Part shown: piece by piece, positions 33,838 through 42,827 of the stretch
Position numbering within the stretch: position 1 is the stretch's first letter
Layout: each line of letters opens with the position of its first letter
Source: Bin87 sp965220105
GTDB taxonomy: Bacteria > Chloroflexota > Dehalococcoidia > Lucifugimonadales > UBA3495
Reading direction: 5' to 3'
Length of the DNA: 64,000 nt
NCBI GenBank assembly: GCA_965220105.1
Contig: OZ244811.1
Location: 2,604,001 to 2,668,000, forward strand
Notes under the pieces: model-generated
Databases searched by the model: none
Told to the model about the DNA's origin: nothing
What the model saw: the letters and a program-made list of their open reading frames with translations, nothing else
Translations under genes and position numbers: made by a program

Positions 33838-34893
33838 ATGACTACCACTACCGAAGTGCCGATGAGCCCGCCACCTGGCGAGACCCGAATTCTCCAAACC
33901 CGCGAGGCCATCAACGAGGCGCTGATGCAGGAGATGCGGCGGGACGAAACCGTCATCATAATGGGCGAGGAGATTGCCGGCGGCGCCGGTCGCGAACACC
34001 TGGGCATCGTGGACGCCTGGGGCGGGGCATTCCGCACCACCCGGGGCTTGATCCAGGAGTTCGGCAATGAACGGGTGCTGGATACGCCGCTATCTGAAGC
34101 GGCCTTCGTCGGCACTGCCATCGGCGCCGCCTCCACCGGGATGCGCGCCGTGGCCGAGCTGATGTTCGTGGACTTCATCGGCGTGTGCATGGACCAGCTG
34201 CTGAACAATGCGGCCAAGATGCGCTATATGTTCGGCGGACAGGTCAAGGTGCCCTTTGTCATGCTGACCCGCATCGGGGCCGGCTTCGGCAGCGCCGCCC
34301 AGCACTCCGAATCCTTCTACTCGCTGTTCAGCCACATACCGGGACTGAAGGGAGTCTGCCCTTCGGACGCCTACACCGCCAAGGGGCTGCTGATTTCGGC
34401 GATCCGCGACGATGACCCGGTCATATTCTTCGAGCACAAGGGTCTCTACGGCGACACCGGTCCGGTGCCCGAGGAGATGTACGCCATCCCGCTGGGCAAG
34501 GCGCGGACGGTGCGGCCGGGAACCGACGTTACGCTGGTCGGCATCAGCAAGATGACCTGGGTGGCGACGGAGGCCGCCGAAGAGCTGGCCAAAGAGGGAA
34601 TCAACGCTGAAGTCATCGACCTTTTGAGCGTCTCGCCCATCGACTACGACCACGTGCTGGAGTCGGTGCGGAAGACCCACCGGTTGGTAGTGGTGGACGA
34701 GGACACGCCGGTGTGCAGCATCTCTGCGGACATCTGCGCCCGGGCCGCTGAGGAAGCCTTTGATTACCTGGATGCTCCGCCGTCACGGGTGACGCCGCCA
34801 CACACCCCGGTGCCCTACAGCCGTCCGCTGGAAAACGCTTACCTTCCCAACGCACAGCGCGTCATTTCCACAGTACGCAACCTGATGGGGTAG
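33838..34893 (+). CDS. thiamine-dependent 2-oxoacid/acetoin dehydrogenase E1 component, beta subunit
   Basis: The 351-aa beta subunit has the transketolase-like pyrimidine-binding part (RILQTREAINEALMQEMRRDETVIIMGEEI), the TPLSEAAFVGTAIGAA loop with the catalytic Glu, and the C-terminal domain that ends PVPYSRPLENAYLPN. TAGGAGG upstream (8 nt) fits the start. It is separated from E1alpha by the aspartic-protease pair but is probably on the same transcript from the promoter at 32009. A family-A palindromic repeat follows. Confidence 0.92.
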   Translation: MTTTTEVPMSPPPGETRILQTREAINEALMQEMRRDETVIIMGEEIAGGAGREHLGIVDAWGGAFRTTRGLIQEFGNERVLDTPLSEAAFVGTAIGAASTGMRAVAELMFVDFIGVCMDQLLNNAAKMRYMFGGQVKVPFVMLTRIGAGFGSAAQHSESFYSLFSHIPGLKGVCPSDAYTAKGLLISAIRDDDPVIFFEHKGLYGDTGPVPEEMYAIPLGKARTVRPGTDVTLVGISKMTWVATEAAEELAKEGINAEVIDLLSVSPIDYDHVLESVRKTHRLVVVDEDTPVCSISADICARAAEEAFDYLDAPPSRVTPPHTPVPYSRPLENAYLPNAQRVISTVRNLMG

Positions 34894-34897
34894 GACG

Positions 34898-34938
34898 GAC
34901 GCCCTTCACCCGGGCCCTCTCCCGGAGGGAGAGGGGAT
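34898..34938 (+). repeat. family-A palindromic repeat after E1beta
   Basis: A single unit with CGCCCTTCACCCGGGCCCTCTCCCGG-type sequence and a GGAGGGAGAGGGG arm lies between the E1beta stop and the NHL gene. Confidence 0.75.
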
Positions 34939-34999
34939 CAACCGATCTTGACTCTGAACCCTCTCCATGCGGGGACGGGACAGGTACGGAGGCTACGTT

Positions 35000-35884
35000 A
35001 TGACCACAGTCGGAACCGGCAGACACACCTACACGCTGACGCAGGACTGGGCCAAGATGCCCGACGCTCACCCGATGGGCGCGGTGAGCGCCCTGGCCAG
35101 CGACTCGGCGGGCGACATCTACGCGTTCCATCGGGCCGACCCGCCCGTTGCCATATTCGACCGCAGCGATGGTTCGTTCAAGCGTGGCTGGGGCAACGGG
35201 TCCTTCGTCTACGCCCACGGGTTTTACATCGAGGACGACATCGTTTACCTGACCGACCGGGATACGTCGGTCTGCATCATGTATACCCTGGACGGCAAGC
35301 CGATACAGATGCTGGGGCGATACATGGTTCACTCCGACACCGGCGCCCAGGTTGCGGGCGAGCTGGTGCCGCGGGCTGCCGGGCCGTTCAACTACCCGGC
35401 GGAGCTGGTGCCGTCGCCCAGCGGCGACCTGTTCGTCGCCGACGGATACCGCAACGCGCGGGTGCACCGGTTCGACAACGACGGCAACCTGAAGTTTTCC
35501 TGGGGCAAGCCGGGCAAGGAACATCCCTACGAGTTCCACCTGCCCCACAGCCTGCTGGTGACGCGGGACGACCGGGTTTACGTGTGCGACCGGGAGAACA
35601 GCCGGATCCAGGTGTTCGACACCATGGGCAACTTCCAGGCCATGTGGACCGACTCCTGCCGGCCGACGGACATCGCCGAGACGCCGGAGGGAGACTTCGT
35701 CGTGAGCGAGTTGCCGCCGCTGGATGGCTCGCATCCGCCGCGGGTGAGCATCTACGACCGGGACGGCAACGTGCTGGCCCGATGGGACAGTCGGTCGGCC
35801 CACGGCATCTGGTGCGATGCCCACGGCGACGTGTTCCTGGCGCTGACCGGGGACAAAGCGGTGGACAAGTACGGGCGGAGCTAG
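35000..35884 (+). CDS. NHL-repeat six-bladed beta-propeller protein
   Basis: The 294-aa protein has repeated blades with the NHL signature: SALASDSAGDIYAFHRADPPVAIFD, FYIEDDIVYLTDRDTSVCIM, PAELVPSPSGDLFVADGYRNARVHRFD, HSLLVTRDDRVYVCDRENSRIQVFD and ADPxGxVFLALTGDKAV at the end. It resembles peptidyl-alpha-hydroxyglycine lyase-like propellers, but the catalytic residues cannot be checked here. No signal peptide is seen, so it is probably cytoplasmic. GGAGG 7 nt upstream of ATG 35000 decides the start (the frame is open to 34967). Confidence 0.85.
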   Translation: MTTVGTGRHTYTLTQDWAKMPDAHPMGAVSALASDSAGDIYAFHRADPPVAIFDRSDGSFKRGWGNGSFVYAHGFYIEDDIVYLTDRDTSVCIMYTLDGKPIQMLGRYMVHSDTGAQVAGELVPRAAGPFNYPAELVPSPSGDLFVADGYRNARVHRFDNDGNLKFSWGKPGKEHPYEFHLPHSLLVTRDDRVYVCDRENSRIQVFDTMGNFQAMWTDSCRPTDIAETPEGDFVVSELPPLDGSHPPRVSIYDRDGNVLARWDSRSAHGIWCDAHGDVFLALTGDKAVDKYGRS

Positions 35885-35895
35885 CGGACGAGTAC

Positions 35896-35943
35896 GGCCC
35901 TCACCCCGACCCCTCTCCCGGTGGGAGAGGGGCTTTTTTTGGT
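35896..35943 (+). terminator. family-A palindrome with T-run, acting as terminator
   Basis: The unit CCCCTCTCCCGGTGGGAGAGGGG is followed by CTTTTTTTGG and lies 12 bp after the NHL gene. It makes a perfect rho-independent terminator, showing that family-A repeats can double as terminators. Confidence 0.8.
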
Positions 35944-36229
35944 TGGGCAGGGAGGGCATTGCGTGACGATCCGGGTACCCACGAATCCGTAGTGGTGGAC
36001 GGGGTAGCCACGGCGCCGCAATCGAGACGCCGATGGTGTTGGTCCGCTCAGATTCGGTTAAGGGAGCCCTGGCAGGGTTGTCATAAACCGGCGCGGGCGC
36101 GATAATGCCGCGCGTTTTGATGTCGCGAATTAATTCCCCCCCCGAGAAACCGGGTCTGGAACCCAGACCAGTGCGTTTGGGTCTGCCGGTCGGCGGGGGC
36201 ATGACTCCGCTCGCTTTTGTGCCGGCCGG
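35944..36229. other. No supported gene
   Basis: The region has no frame with a start site. It has a minor hairpin (GGTCTGG/CCAGACC at about 36151-36168) and leads into the methyltransferase frame. Confidence 0.4.
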
Positions 36230-37123
36230 TTGTACGAAGGACTGCCCGCCGAACGGCGGGTCGACTATGTAGAGAATCCCCTGCCGCCCGGGATCGCCAA
36301 CTCCATATTTCCCCAATCGTCCACGCGCCGGATGCGCCAGCTGCCCGATTGCAGCGTGCACCTGATGGTCACGTCGCCGCCCTACAACGTGGGCAAGGAA
36401 TACGACGATGATTTAACGCTGGGGCAATACCGGGGGTTCCTGCGTCACGCGATGCGCCAGGTATACCGGGTGCTGGTGCCGGGCGGGCGGGTCTGCTTCA
36501 ACATCGCCAATCTGGGCCGCAGACCGTACCTGCCATTGCACCGGTACATCATCGAGGACCTGCTGGCCCTGGGGTTCCTGATGCGCGGCGAGGTCATCTG
36601 GGACAAGGCGGCCAGCGCCGCATCATCTACGGCCTGGGGGAGTTGAAAATCGGCGGCTAACCCGACGCTGCGGGACGTGCACGAATACATCCTGGTGTTG
36701 TCCAAGGACACCTACCGACGCCCGAGACTGGAGGGGCGAGAGTCCACCATCAGCCGGGACGATTTTCTGGAGTGGACGAAGAGCGTGTGGCAGTTCCCAG
36801 CGGAGTCGGCGCGGCGGGTCGGTCATCCGGCGCCCTTCCCGGTGGAGCTGCCCCGCCGGTGCATCGAGCTCTACACCTATGGCGACGAGGTGGTGCTGGA
36901 CCTGTTCATGGGCAGTGGCACCACGGCCATCGCAGCGTTGCAAACGGGACGGCGGTTCGTGGGGTACGAGGTATCGGAGGAGTATCGGGCGCTGGCGTAC
37001 CGGCGGTTGTCGGGAGTGCCGGGGTTGCTGGCGCGGGCCGTGCGAGGCGGGCGGGTTATTGCGGAGGCAGAGTCTCCCGAATATTCGGTTGGGCGCCCCA
37101 TAGCGGATAGGTGCGAGTCATGA
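36230..37123 (+). pseudogene. DNA methyltransferase (beta-class, TSPPYN), Trp-to-TGA nonsense
   Basis: One frame encodes a DNA (N4-cytosine or N6-adenine) methyltransferase interrupted by a single TGA at 36644-36646. Before it lie motif IV TSPPYNVGKEYDDDL and ...GRVCFNIANLGRRPYLPLHRYIIEDL...GEVIWDKA. After it, in the same frame, lie KSAANPTLRDVHEYILVLSK and the AdoMet motif DLFMGSGTTAIAALQTGRRFVGYEVSEEY. The family has STAWGSWKS at the stop, so TGG to TGA is the lesion. Motif order IV...I is the beta class. The start is TTG 36230 by default. Its end overlaps the nuclease start (ATGA at 37120). Partner: ThaI-type nuclease. The methylase is presumably dead unless the stop is read through. Confidence 0.88.
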
Positions 37124-37794
37124 TCCCGGCGTTGGTGACGTTGTTCCGGGATGAAAACTCGGTGAGGTTACTACAGGAAAATCTTCCCCGGGCATTCGAG
37201 GTGGCGGATGCGGAATCCCGCCGCGTGCAACAACGGCGCGGCGGTCAGACCCATGAAGCTGTTGGTCAAGAGGTTGGCGCAACCCGGGAGCGAATCATCA
37301 TCGCTTATTTGAGACATGCGTTGGGTGAAATCCACATTACACTTCCCACGGCAAACACCGCGATGCGAGACGTATTGGTGTTTGGAGAACCATTGGAGAT
37401 AAAGACTGCAACCCGGAACGGAAAAGTGAAGGCAAAATGGACAGCTGATACTGCCTCAGCCGAAAGCGATATCGACGCCTTCGAGTTCACATCGGATTTG
37501 CTATTGGTTAGGATTTGGTGGGGTATGGAGAGGGACAGCCTGTTTTACATCCCGAAAGAGGTGTTGCAGTCGTTGGCGAAAAAATCTGGAAATGCTAATT
37601 TTTTGAAGAGCGCCACTGGCACGAACAATCGTGGAATCGACATCGCACCGTGGTTCGTGGACGCGGCTCAACAGCACAATGAGACGGTGCGAGTGCCAAT
37701 TTGGTGGGAGCAACGCAACATCAAGATTGACCCCATGGCCCGATGGATGGGTTTTTGGGCAGACCAACGGGATCGTGATCCGTTGTACGCATGA
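37120..37794 (+). CDS. ThaI-family type II restriction endonuclease (likely)
   Basis: The 224-aa protein matches the ThaI-type endonuclease pattern: a helical start (LFRDENSVRLLQENLPRAFE), QEVGATRERIIIAYLRHALGE, then the PD-(D/E)xK site RDVLVFGEPLEIKTATRNG (Asp in RDV, E-x-K in LEIKT). WTADTASAESDIDAF, FYIPKEVLQ and GTNNRGIDI follow. ThaI cuts CGCG; the target here is not proven. The start ATG 37120 overlaps the methylase stop by 4 bp, an R-M operon with coupled translation. The nuclease frame is intact although the methylase has a nonsense codon, which would be dangerous unless expression is low or the methylase is rescued. Confidence 0.72.
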   Translation: MIPALVTLFRDENSVRLLQENLPRAFEVADAESRRVQQRRGGQTHEAVGQEVGATRERIIIAYLRHALGEIHITLPTANTAMRDVLVFGEPLEIKTATRNGKVKAKWTADTASAESDIDAFEFTSDLLLVRIWWGMERDSLFYIPKEVLQSLAKKSGNANFLKSATGTNNRGIDIAPWFVDAAQQHNETVRVPIWWEQRNIKIDPMARWMGFWADQRDRDPLYA

Positions 37795-37929
37795 CACCCG
37801 GCGGGCGACTCGAACCTTTGCGGTGCATCGAGGGCAGGACAAACCCTTCACCCGCAGGAGGCTTTTCCATAACTTTAGCGCAAGCGAAGCCCGGAACCAG
37901 GGGTGGCGTTTGGCCAACGATGGTTGTGT

Positions 37930-38110
37930 TTCAAACGGGATTGCCACGTCGCTTCGCTCCTCGCAATGACCGGTGGCAACCGCGCGTACGCAGGTCAAAC
38001 TGTCATTGCGAGCGCAGCGCGGCAATCTCGTTCCGGTGGGGCACGTTGCCTTACACCCACTCGTTTGGGCGGTAAGATTGCCACGTTGCAGCTACTCGCA
38101 ATGACAGTCG
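37930..38110. repeat. family-B repeats (two units)
   Basis: A right arm at about 37939-37972 (GGGATTGCCACGTCGCTTCG-CTCCTCGCAATGACC) is followed by a left arm at 38001-38030 (GTCATTGCGAGCGCAGCGCGGCAATCTCG) and a further right arm at about 38073-38107 (AGATTGCCACGTTGCAGCTACTCGCAATGACA). This fills most of the 440-bp gap between the endonuclease and the oxidoreductase gene. Confidence 0.75.
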
Positions 38111-38236
38111 TGGTGGATTGGGGGCGGACACACCCTTACCCCCAGCCTCTCCCATCGAAGGAGATGAACAGGAGGCCCCATCTGCTACAATGCGCCAAAT
38201 TGTTGCCCTGGTGGGCCGTGGCAGGAGGCGCATGTT

Positions 38237-39364
38237 ATGGAGTTGGGTCTTTTCTACCAGATTCAGGTACCCAAGCCCTGGGACGACCAGAGCGAGAGCC
38301 GAAAGTTCCAGGAAATGATGGAGCAGGTTTGCTTTGCCGAGGAGCAGGGCATGACCAGCGTCTGGTTCGTTGAGCATCATTTCCGCTCGGAGTGGTCCCA
38401 CTCCAGCGCCCCGGACATCACGCTGGCCGCTTTGAGTCAGCGCACCACCAACATGCGCCTGGGCGTTGCCGTGGTGCTGGCGCCGCTGCATCATCCCCTG
38501 AACATCGCATCCCGGATGGCCACGCTGGACGTTATCTCCGGCGGGCGGGTTAACCTGGGCATTGGTCGCTCCGGTTATCCGTACCAGATGTTGCCCTACG
38601 GCGCCGACCTTTCCGACGTTTCGGAGATGGTGGAGGAATACCTGAAAATTATTCCCGGAGCGTGGACCGAGGAAATCTTCTCCTACGAGGGCAAGCACTA
38701 CAACATCCCGCCCCGGGAGGTGATTCCCAAGCCGGTGCAGAAGCCGCACCCGCCCATCTGGCAGGCGGTGAGCCAGGAGTCTACCGCCGAAAAGGTGGGA
38801 CGGCAGGGCCTGGGTTGCCTGGCTCAGACCAGCATCGGACTGGAGCGGGCCGAGGGTCTGATCAAGATTTACCGGGACGCCATCGCCAATCCGGAGCCGG
38901 CCACCAAGGTGGTGTATCCACGGGTGGCTGGCAATACGGTGGCGCTATGCATGGAGGATCGGGAAAAGGCCTTCCAGCGTGGCGAGGCCATCATCGACTG
39001 GTACCGGGTGCAGCAGCGCATCCGCGACTCCTACGTGTGGCAGGGCTATGATCCCGCCAGGGTGCCGGAAGACTATCAGTGGCACTACCAGCGGGCGGTG
39101 CAGGCCGATTCGGCGCGGGCCGACGAGGTGACGTCGCGCTCGCTGATCGAGGACGGTGGCCGGTTCTGCATTGGCAACCCGGACGACTGCATCGAGTACA
39201 TCGAGAGCTACGAGCGGATGGGCGTGGACGAAATCATGCCGCTATTCCAGGTCGGCCCGGTGAGTCACGAAGAAGTGATGGAGTCGCTGCGGCTGTTCGG
39301 CAAGTATGTCATCCCCCACTTCCGGGAGAAGGCGCGGAAGGAGGCCCTGGCCGCCGACAACTGA
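38237..39364 (+). CDS. LLM class flavin-dependent oxidoreductase (luciferase-like)
   Basis: The 375-aa bacterial luciferase-like monooxygenase opens FYQIQVPKPWDDQSESRKFQEMMEQVCFAEEQGMTSVWFVEHHF and has SAPDITLAALSQRTTNMRLGVAVVLAPLHHPLNIASRMATLDVISGGRVNLGIGR, the usual barrel with the F420/FMN-type non-prolyl bulge region. A C-terminal PxMIGxP-type segment is present (RFCIGNPDDCIEYIESYERMGVDEIMPLFQVG). Substrate is unknown. GGAGG 8 nt upstream supports ATG 38237. A TACAAT hexamer about 50 bp upstream may be its -10. A strong terminator follows at 39394. Confidence 0.9.
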   Translation: MELGLFYQIQVPKPWDDQSESRKFQEMMEQVCFAEEQGMTSVWFVEHHFRSEWSHSSAPDITLAALSQRTTNMRLGVAVVLAPLHHPLNIASRMATLDVISGGRVNLGIGRSGYPYQMLPYGADLSDVSEMVEEYLKIIPGAWTEEIFSYEGKHYNIPPREVIPKPVQKPHPPIWQAVSQESTAEKVGRQGLGCLAQTSIGLERAEGLIKIYRDAIANPEPATKVVYPRVAGNTVALCMEDREKAFQRGEAIIDWYRVQQRIRDSYVWQGYDPARVPEDYQWHYQRAVQADSARADEVTSRSLIEDGGRFCIGNPDDCIEYIESYERMGVDEIMPLFQVGPVSHEEVMESLRLFGKYVIPHFREKARKEALAADN

Positions 39365-39393
39365 CCCATTTGACTAGGCCACGGATCGGGGGA

Positions 39394-39427
39394 AACCCCT
39401 CGCCGGCTGTATCGGCGAGGGGTTTTG
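39394..39427 (+). terminator. rho-independent terminator
   Basis: The stem AACCCCTCGCCG/CGGCGAGGGGTT (39394-39405 with 39413-39424) is followed by TTGTT. Confidence 0.88.
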
Positions 39428-39516
39428 TTCGCGCGGACCAACGGCGCCGACGCAGGAGTCGTGGCGGTTGCCAATCCTGCGCCGGTGATTAGCGCGGGGA
39501 TGGGAGCGCTGGATGG

Positions 39517-41007
39517 CTAGGGCCGATAGTCGTTACCGTAGCCGTTCTCCGACTGCCGTTCTGCGTTCAACAGCCGCTGGCGCTCTCGCTGCCGGCGGAT
39601 TTGCTCGCCCCGAGTGGTGTAGCCGTACTCGCTGCCGTGTTCGTGCCCATTGGGTTGGAGGAAGTGACCGGTGCCGAAGCCGGTTTGCAGCATGCCGTCG
39701 GTCATGTGCCGCGGGGTATCGGGGCTGTGCATGATCTCGGAGATGCTATCGACGCGCCGGTCCTGCAGCGGGTAGAACAGGGTGATGTGCATGCGCCGTT
39801 CTTCGGGAGCGTTCTGGAAGTTCGCCGACGCGAAGGACCACTGCAGGTTGGGGAAAGCATCCTTGAAATCTTCCCGGACCAGCTGGTTGGTAACGTCTTC
39901 TTCGATCTTCCGAACACCATCCCGGTCAACGGGCAGGGTGATGACCATACGCATGACGGAGTCGGTTTCGACGAAAGAGTGATTGGCCAACTGGGCGGTT
40001 TCCTTAGTGGGGTCGAGGATGTCCCAGATACCACGCTTGATGTCGTCACCCAAACGCCCTGAGTCGTCGTCGACAACCACCAGTTCCCGTCCGCGCATGG
40101 GCCCGAACAGGCGGCTTCGCTGCCGTACTACGGCAGTTTCCAGGCGTCGGCTCGCGACGCGCATCCCAAACCAGCCGTTGGAGTAATCGGCGAAACTGGC
40201 GACGGTTTCGGCCAGGGATCCGCTGTCGGACTGGAACTGCATGCCGGATTCCATCGAGGCCAGACCCACGGCCAGCAGGTTGTCCAGACGCTCGAAGTCG
40301 CGGCCGCGGTTGATGTTGTTGTCGGTGAGGAGTGCGGGGAACCCGGAACGGGCTTCGACGCGGCCGTTGGAACGAATCTGGCGGACGCCCATGGTCTCTT
40401 CATAAGCGCCCCAGGTCTCCCGGCGCATGTTTTCTTTGAGGGCGTGCTCTTCGGGCAGGAGGACGATGGGGAGGAAGAGTGCTTCCGGGAATTGCTCGAC
40501 CAGCTTGTTATGCAGGATGCCGGCCAGCTTGGCATGGCCGCCAAAGCCGACCCACTCCAGGATGAGTTGCGGGGGCGAGCCAATCTCGTCGGCGCGGCGG
40601 TTGACAGCGTTGACCATGTTCTCCATGTCCCGATCGATGCGCCCGTAGAAGTCTTTGTACGCGTTCGGGTCGCGCAGGAAGCCGTCGACTTTCGGGATAT
40701 ATCCCGGCACAACGACGGGCAGGTCGGCCAGGGTGCCCCGGCCGCGCATCGCCGCGGATTCCCTGATGATGGAATCCTTGGTGCCCTGGTTGCAGTCGTA
40801 CATCAGGAGACTTTGCACCCGGTCCAGCACGCCGGCTTCACCCATGCGTTGGGCCCATTTCCAGCTACGTTTATAACCCGCAGTACCGACCGCCACCGAT
40901 ACGATCGGCGGAGGGACGCCTTCACGGCTGCGGACGATCTCATCTTCCAACCGGTGCGGCTCCTGCCTGCGGATACGGAAAGTCAGGTTTTGAACTTTCG
41001 GTGGCAT
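39517..41007 (-). CDS. candidate divergent tubulin/FtsZ-like protein, tandem copy 1
   Basis: I do not find a named family, but the layout suggests a tubulin/FtsZ-superfamily fold. An N-terminal T1-like strand-loop PIVSVAVGTAGYKRSWKWAQRM is followed by a YDCNQGTKD (T2-like) strand. A T4-like EWVGFGGHAKLAGILHNKL follows a helical region. Then come LPIVLLPEEHA and LTDNNINRGRDFERLDNLLAVGLASM, similar to the FtsZ T5/H6-H7 region. The T4 Gly box is degenerate (GFGGHAKLAG versus GGGTGTG), so GTP binding may be lost. It is 496 aa with a low-complexity charged tail. Start ATG 41007 has GAGGGGG upstream. It is paralogous to the next gene. Confidence 0.55.
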   Translation of the reverse strand: MPPKVQNLTFRIRRQEPHRLEDEIVRSREGVPPPIVSVAVGTAGYKRSWKWAQRMGEAGVLDRVQSLLMYDCNQGTKDSIIRESAAMRGRGTLADLPVVVPGYIPKVDGFLRDPNAYKDFYGRIDRDMENMVNAVNRRADEIGSPPQLILEWVGFGGHAKLAGILHNKLVEQFPEALFLPIVLLPEEHALKENMRRETWGAYEETMGVRQIRSNGRVEARSGFPALLTDNNINRGRDFERLDNLLAVGLASMESGMQFQSDSGSLAETVASFADYSNGWFGMRVASRRLETAVVRQRSRLFGPMRGRELVVVDDDSGRLGDDIKRGIWDILDPTKETAQLANHSFVETDSVMRMVITLPVDRDGVRKIEEDVTNQLVREDFKDAFPNLQWSFASANFQNAPEERRMHITLFYPLQDRRVDSISEIMHSPDTPRHMTDGMLQTGFGTGHFLQPNGHEHGSEYGYTTRGEQIRRQRERQRLLNAERQSENGYGNDYRP

Positions 41008-41269
41008 AATTGTTTCGACCCCCTCACAGGTTTGATGGTCCAATTGGCGTCGAAGTAGCCTGTTCGTGGAAACACAGGCTCCGACCGAACCACAATGAGT
41101 TTGAGTTAATCGCGGTGTTCAATGTATCTTATTTGCTCAACCAATGGCCCATTTAATTCGCATGAAGGTCCTATTCTCAGGATACCAGAGCCACAGAATA
41201 GCGTCAAACAGTTCGGTTTACATTATGAGGCGAGAACTGCGGGGTACGGTATTGGTTATGCGCCACTGG

Positions 41270-42658
41270 TTAGATGTATAGAATGGTCGGTGGCGGGTCA
41301 TCATCCGAGTCCGCGGAGGGCGCCGACGGGCTGGCCGCAGGTCCGACGGCAACCAGGGGCGGCGCTTTTTCCCCTCCAGACACGTGGTAGTAGGAACCGA
41401 AACCCGTTTCGAAAGACGTGGCCTGACGCCGGTCGCCGGGTAGACGGTCGGGATGGAGGATGTTCATGACGGGTCCCAACTCGCCCTGGATCGGATAGAG
41501 ACGGGTTACGTGAACGTAAGGTTCCTTCTTGAGACCTTCGGCGAACCGGGCGGTGTTAAAGGCGACGTCCATGTTGGGATACCGGGAGAAGAGTGTACTG
41601 CGTTCCAACACCTCGGCGGCCTCGGACGCTAGGGGTTCCAACGCCTCCGGGTGGACCGGCAAGGACACCACCACTTCCTGGGGCGCATTGATGGAGTGAT
41701 TCACACCAACGGCCATCTGCGAGGCAGGATCCAGGGTGGCCCAAATGGCGTGACCCAGGGACGTGGACAACTCTTCCTGGGGACCCAGGGCGGCGTAGTC
41801 GTTCCACCAGGGCGGCACCCGCGACCATTTGAATTTCCGGATGATGGGCATCCGGCGACGTACCACCGCCATTCCCAGCCAACCGCTGGATGACGGTATA
41901 ATACGACGGCAACTGGCGGCCAGCGGGCTGTCCGCCGTTTCTTCGTCGTCGAACTCGGCAACTTCGATGCCTGCCAGGCCGGTGGCCAGGCGGATGTCGT
42001 CTTCGCCGGCGTTGCTGGCAGACTGGGTGGTGACCAGACAATTGGAGCCGGCCAACAGGCCCTCGTACTGCTCCCAGATGTAACGGCGGGTCCATTCCTC
42101 GCAAACGTGGTCGGTGGGGAGCATCAGCACGGGCAACAGCCCTGATGACGGAAAGGCCTCTTGCAACTTGCGGTGGAGTTGCGCGCCCAGCACGGAGTGG
42201 CCGGCGAAGCCCATGAACTCGATGATGATGGACGGGGCGCGGCCGGCTCCGTCGGACTGGGCCATGATCTGGGCCACCACGTTGTCCATGTCGCGCTCGA
42301 AGGGGCCGCTGTACTCCAGATACTGCTGGGGGTCCCGCATGAACCCGTTGGGCAACGGCACGTAGCTGGGGAATATTATCCGGATCCCCGAGTTGGTGCG
42401 GCTACGGCCCAGGAACTTCCCCAGGTATTTGCCGATGTGACTGATCGTCGTTTCGTTGCAATCGTAAAAGACAGCGCTTTGGATTCGATTGACCGCGGAG
42501 AGTTCGGCCATGCGCTGCAGGAAGAGCAGTGCGCGCCGGCCGCCGGCGGTACCGACACCCACCACCACGATATTGGGCGTGCTGGCCTGGTCTCTGCGTT
42601 CCGTGGTTCGTAGCAGGCTGCGTCCCCGGTTACGTGTCCTTACGAATATTGCAGACAT
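41270..42658 (-). CDS. candidate divergent tubulin/FtsZ-like protein, tandem copy 2
   Basis: The 462-aa paralogue has the same order of motifs: IVVVGVGTAGGRRALLFLQRM (T1-like), FYDCNETTI (T2-like), IIEFMGFAGHSVLGAQLHRKL (degenerate T4) and LLPVLMLPTDHVCEEW. Later blocks are ASNAGEDDIRLATGLAGIEV and GWLGMAVVRRRM (compare GWFGMRVASRRL in copy 1), NHSINAPQEVVVSLPV and GFGSYYHVSGG near the C-terminus. Common blocks in both copies run over the whole length, so they are true paralogues and not a domain duplication. The tail is Pro/Ser/Asp-rich. A ~260-bp gap separates it from copy 1, so separate transcription is possible. Function unknown. Confidence 0.55.
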   Translation of the reverse strand: MSAIFVRTRNRGRSLLRTTERRDQASTPNIVVVGVGTAGGRRALLFLQRMAELSAVNRIQSAVFYDCNETTISHIGKYLGKFLGRSRTNSGIRIIFPSYVPLPNGFMRDPQQYLEYSGPFERDMDNVVAQIMAQSDGAGRAPSIIIEFMGFAGHSVLGAQLHRKLQEAFPSSGLLPVLMLPTDHVCEEWTRRYIWEQYEGLLAGSNCLVTTQSASNAGEDDIRLATGLAGIEVAEFDDEETADSPLAASCRRIIPSSSGWLGMAVVRRRMPIIRKFKWSRVPPWWNDYAALGPQEELSTSLGHAIWATLDPASQMAVGVNHSINAPQEVVVSLPVHPEALEPLASEAAEVLERSTLFSRYPNMDVAFNTARFAEGLKKEPYVHVTRLYPIQGELGPVMNILHPDRLPGDRRQATSFETGFGSYYHVSGGEKAPPLVAVGPAASPSAPSADSDDDPPPTILYI

Positions 42659-42827
42659 ATCCTGTTCGTTGACGGTCCTCTAGACCCCGTCCCTGCGCGA
42701 GGAAACTGGGTTCCAAGCGTAAGCCCCGGGGTCTGGGTCAATACACGCGCCGGCGTAACGATATGTTAAGCGGGGGGTTTGAAAATCCCCAAGGTACGCC
42801 GGTGCGGATTTCGGTGAACTTTAGCGA

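Noticed and set aside
35944..36229. A hidden small gene before the methylase
   Set aside because: No frame with a ribosome-binding site was found; only minor hairpins are present.
36230..37123. Reassignment of TGA to Trp in this organism
   Set aside because: TGA ends many intact genes in the window (for example gatB and the Abi gene), so the methylase TGA is a local lesion.
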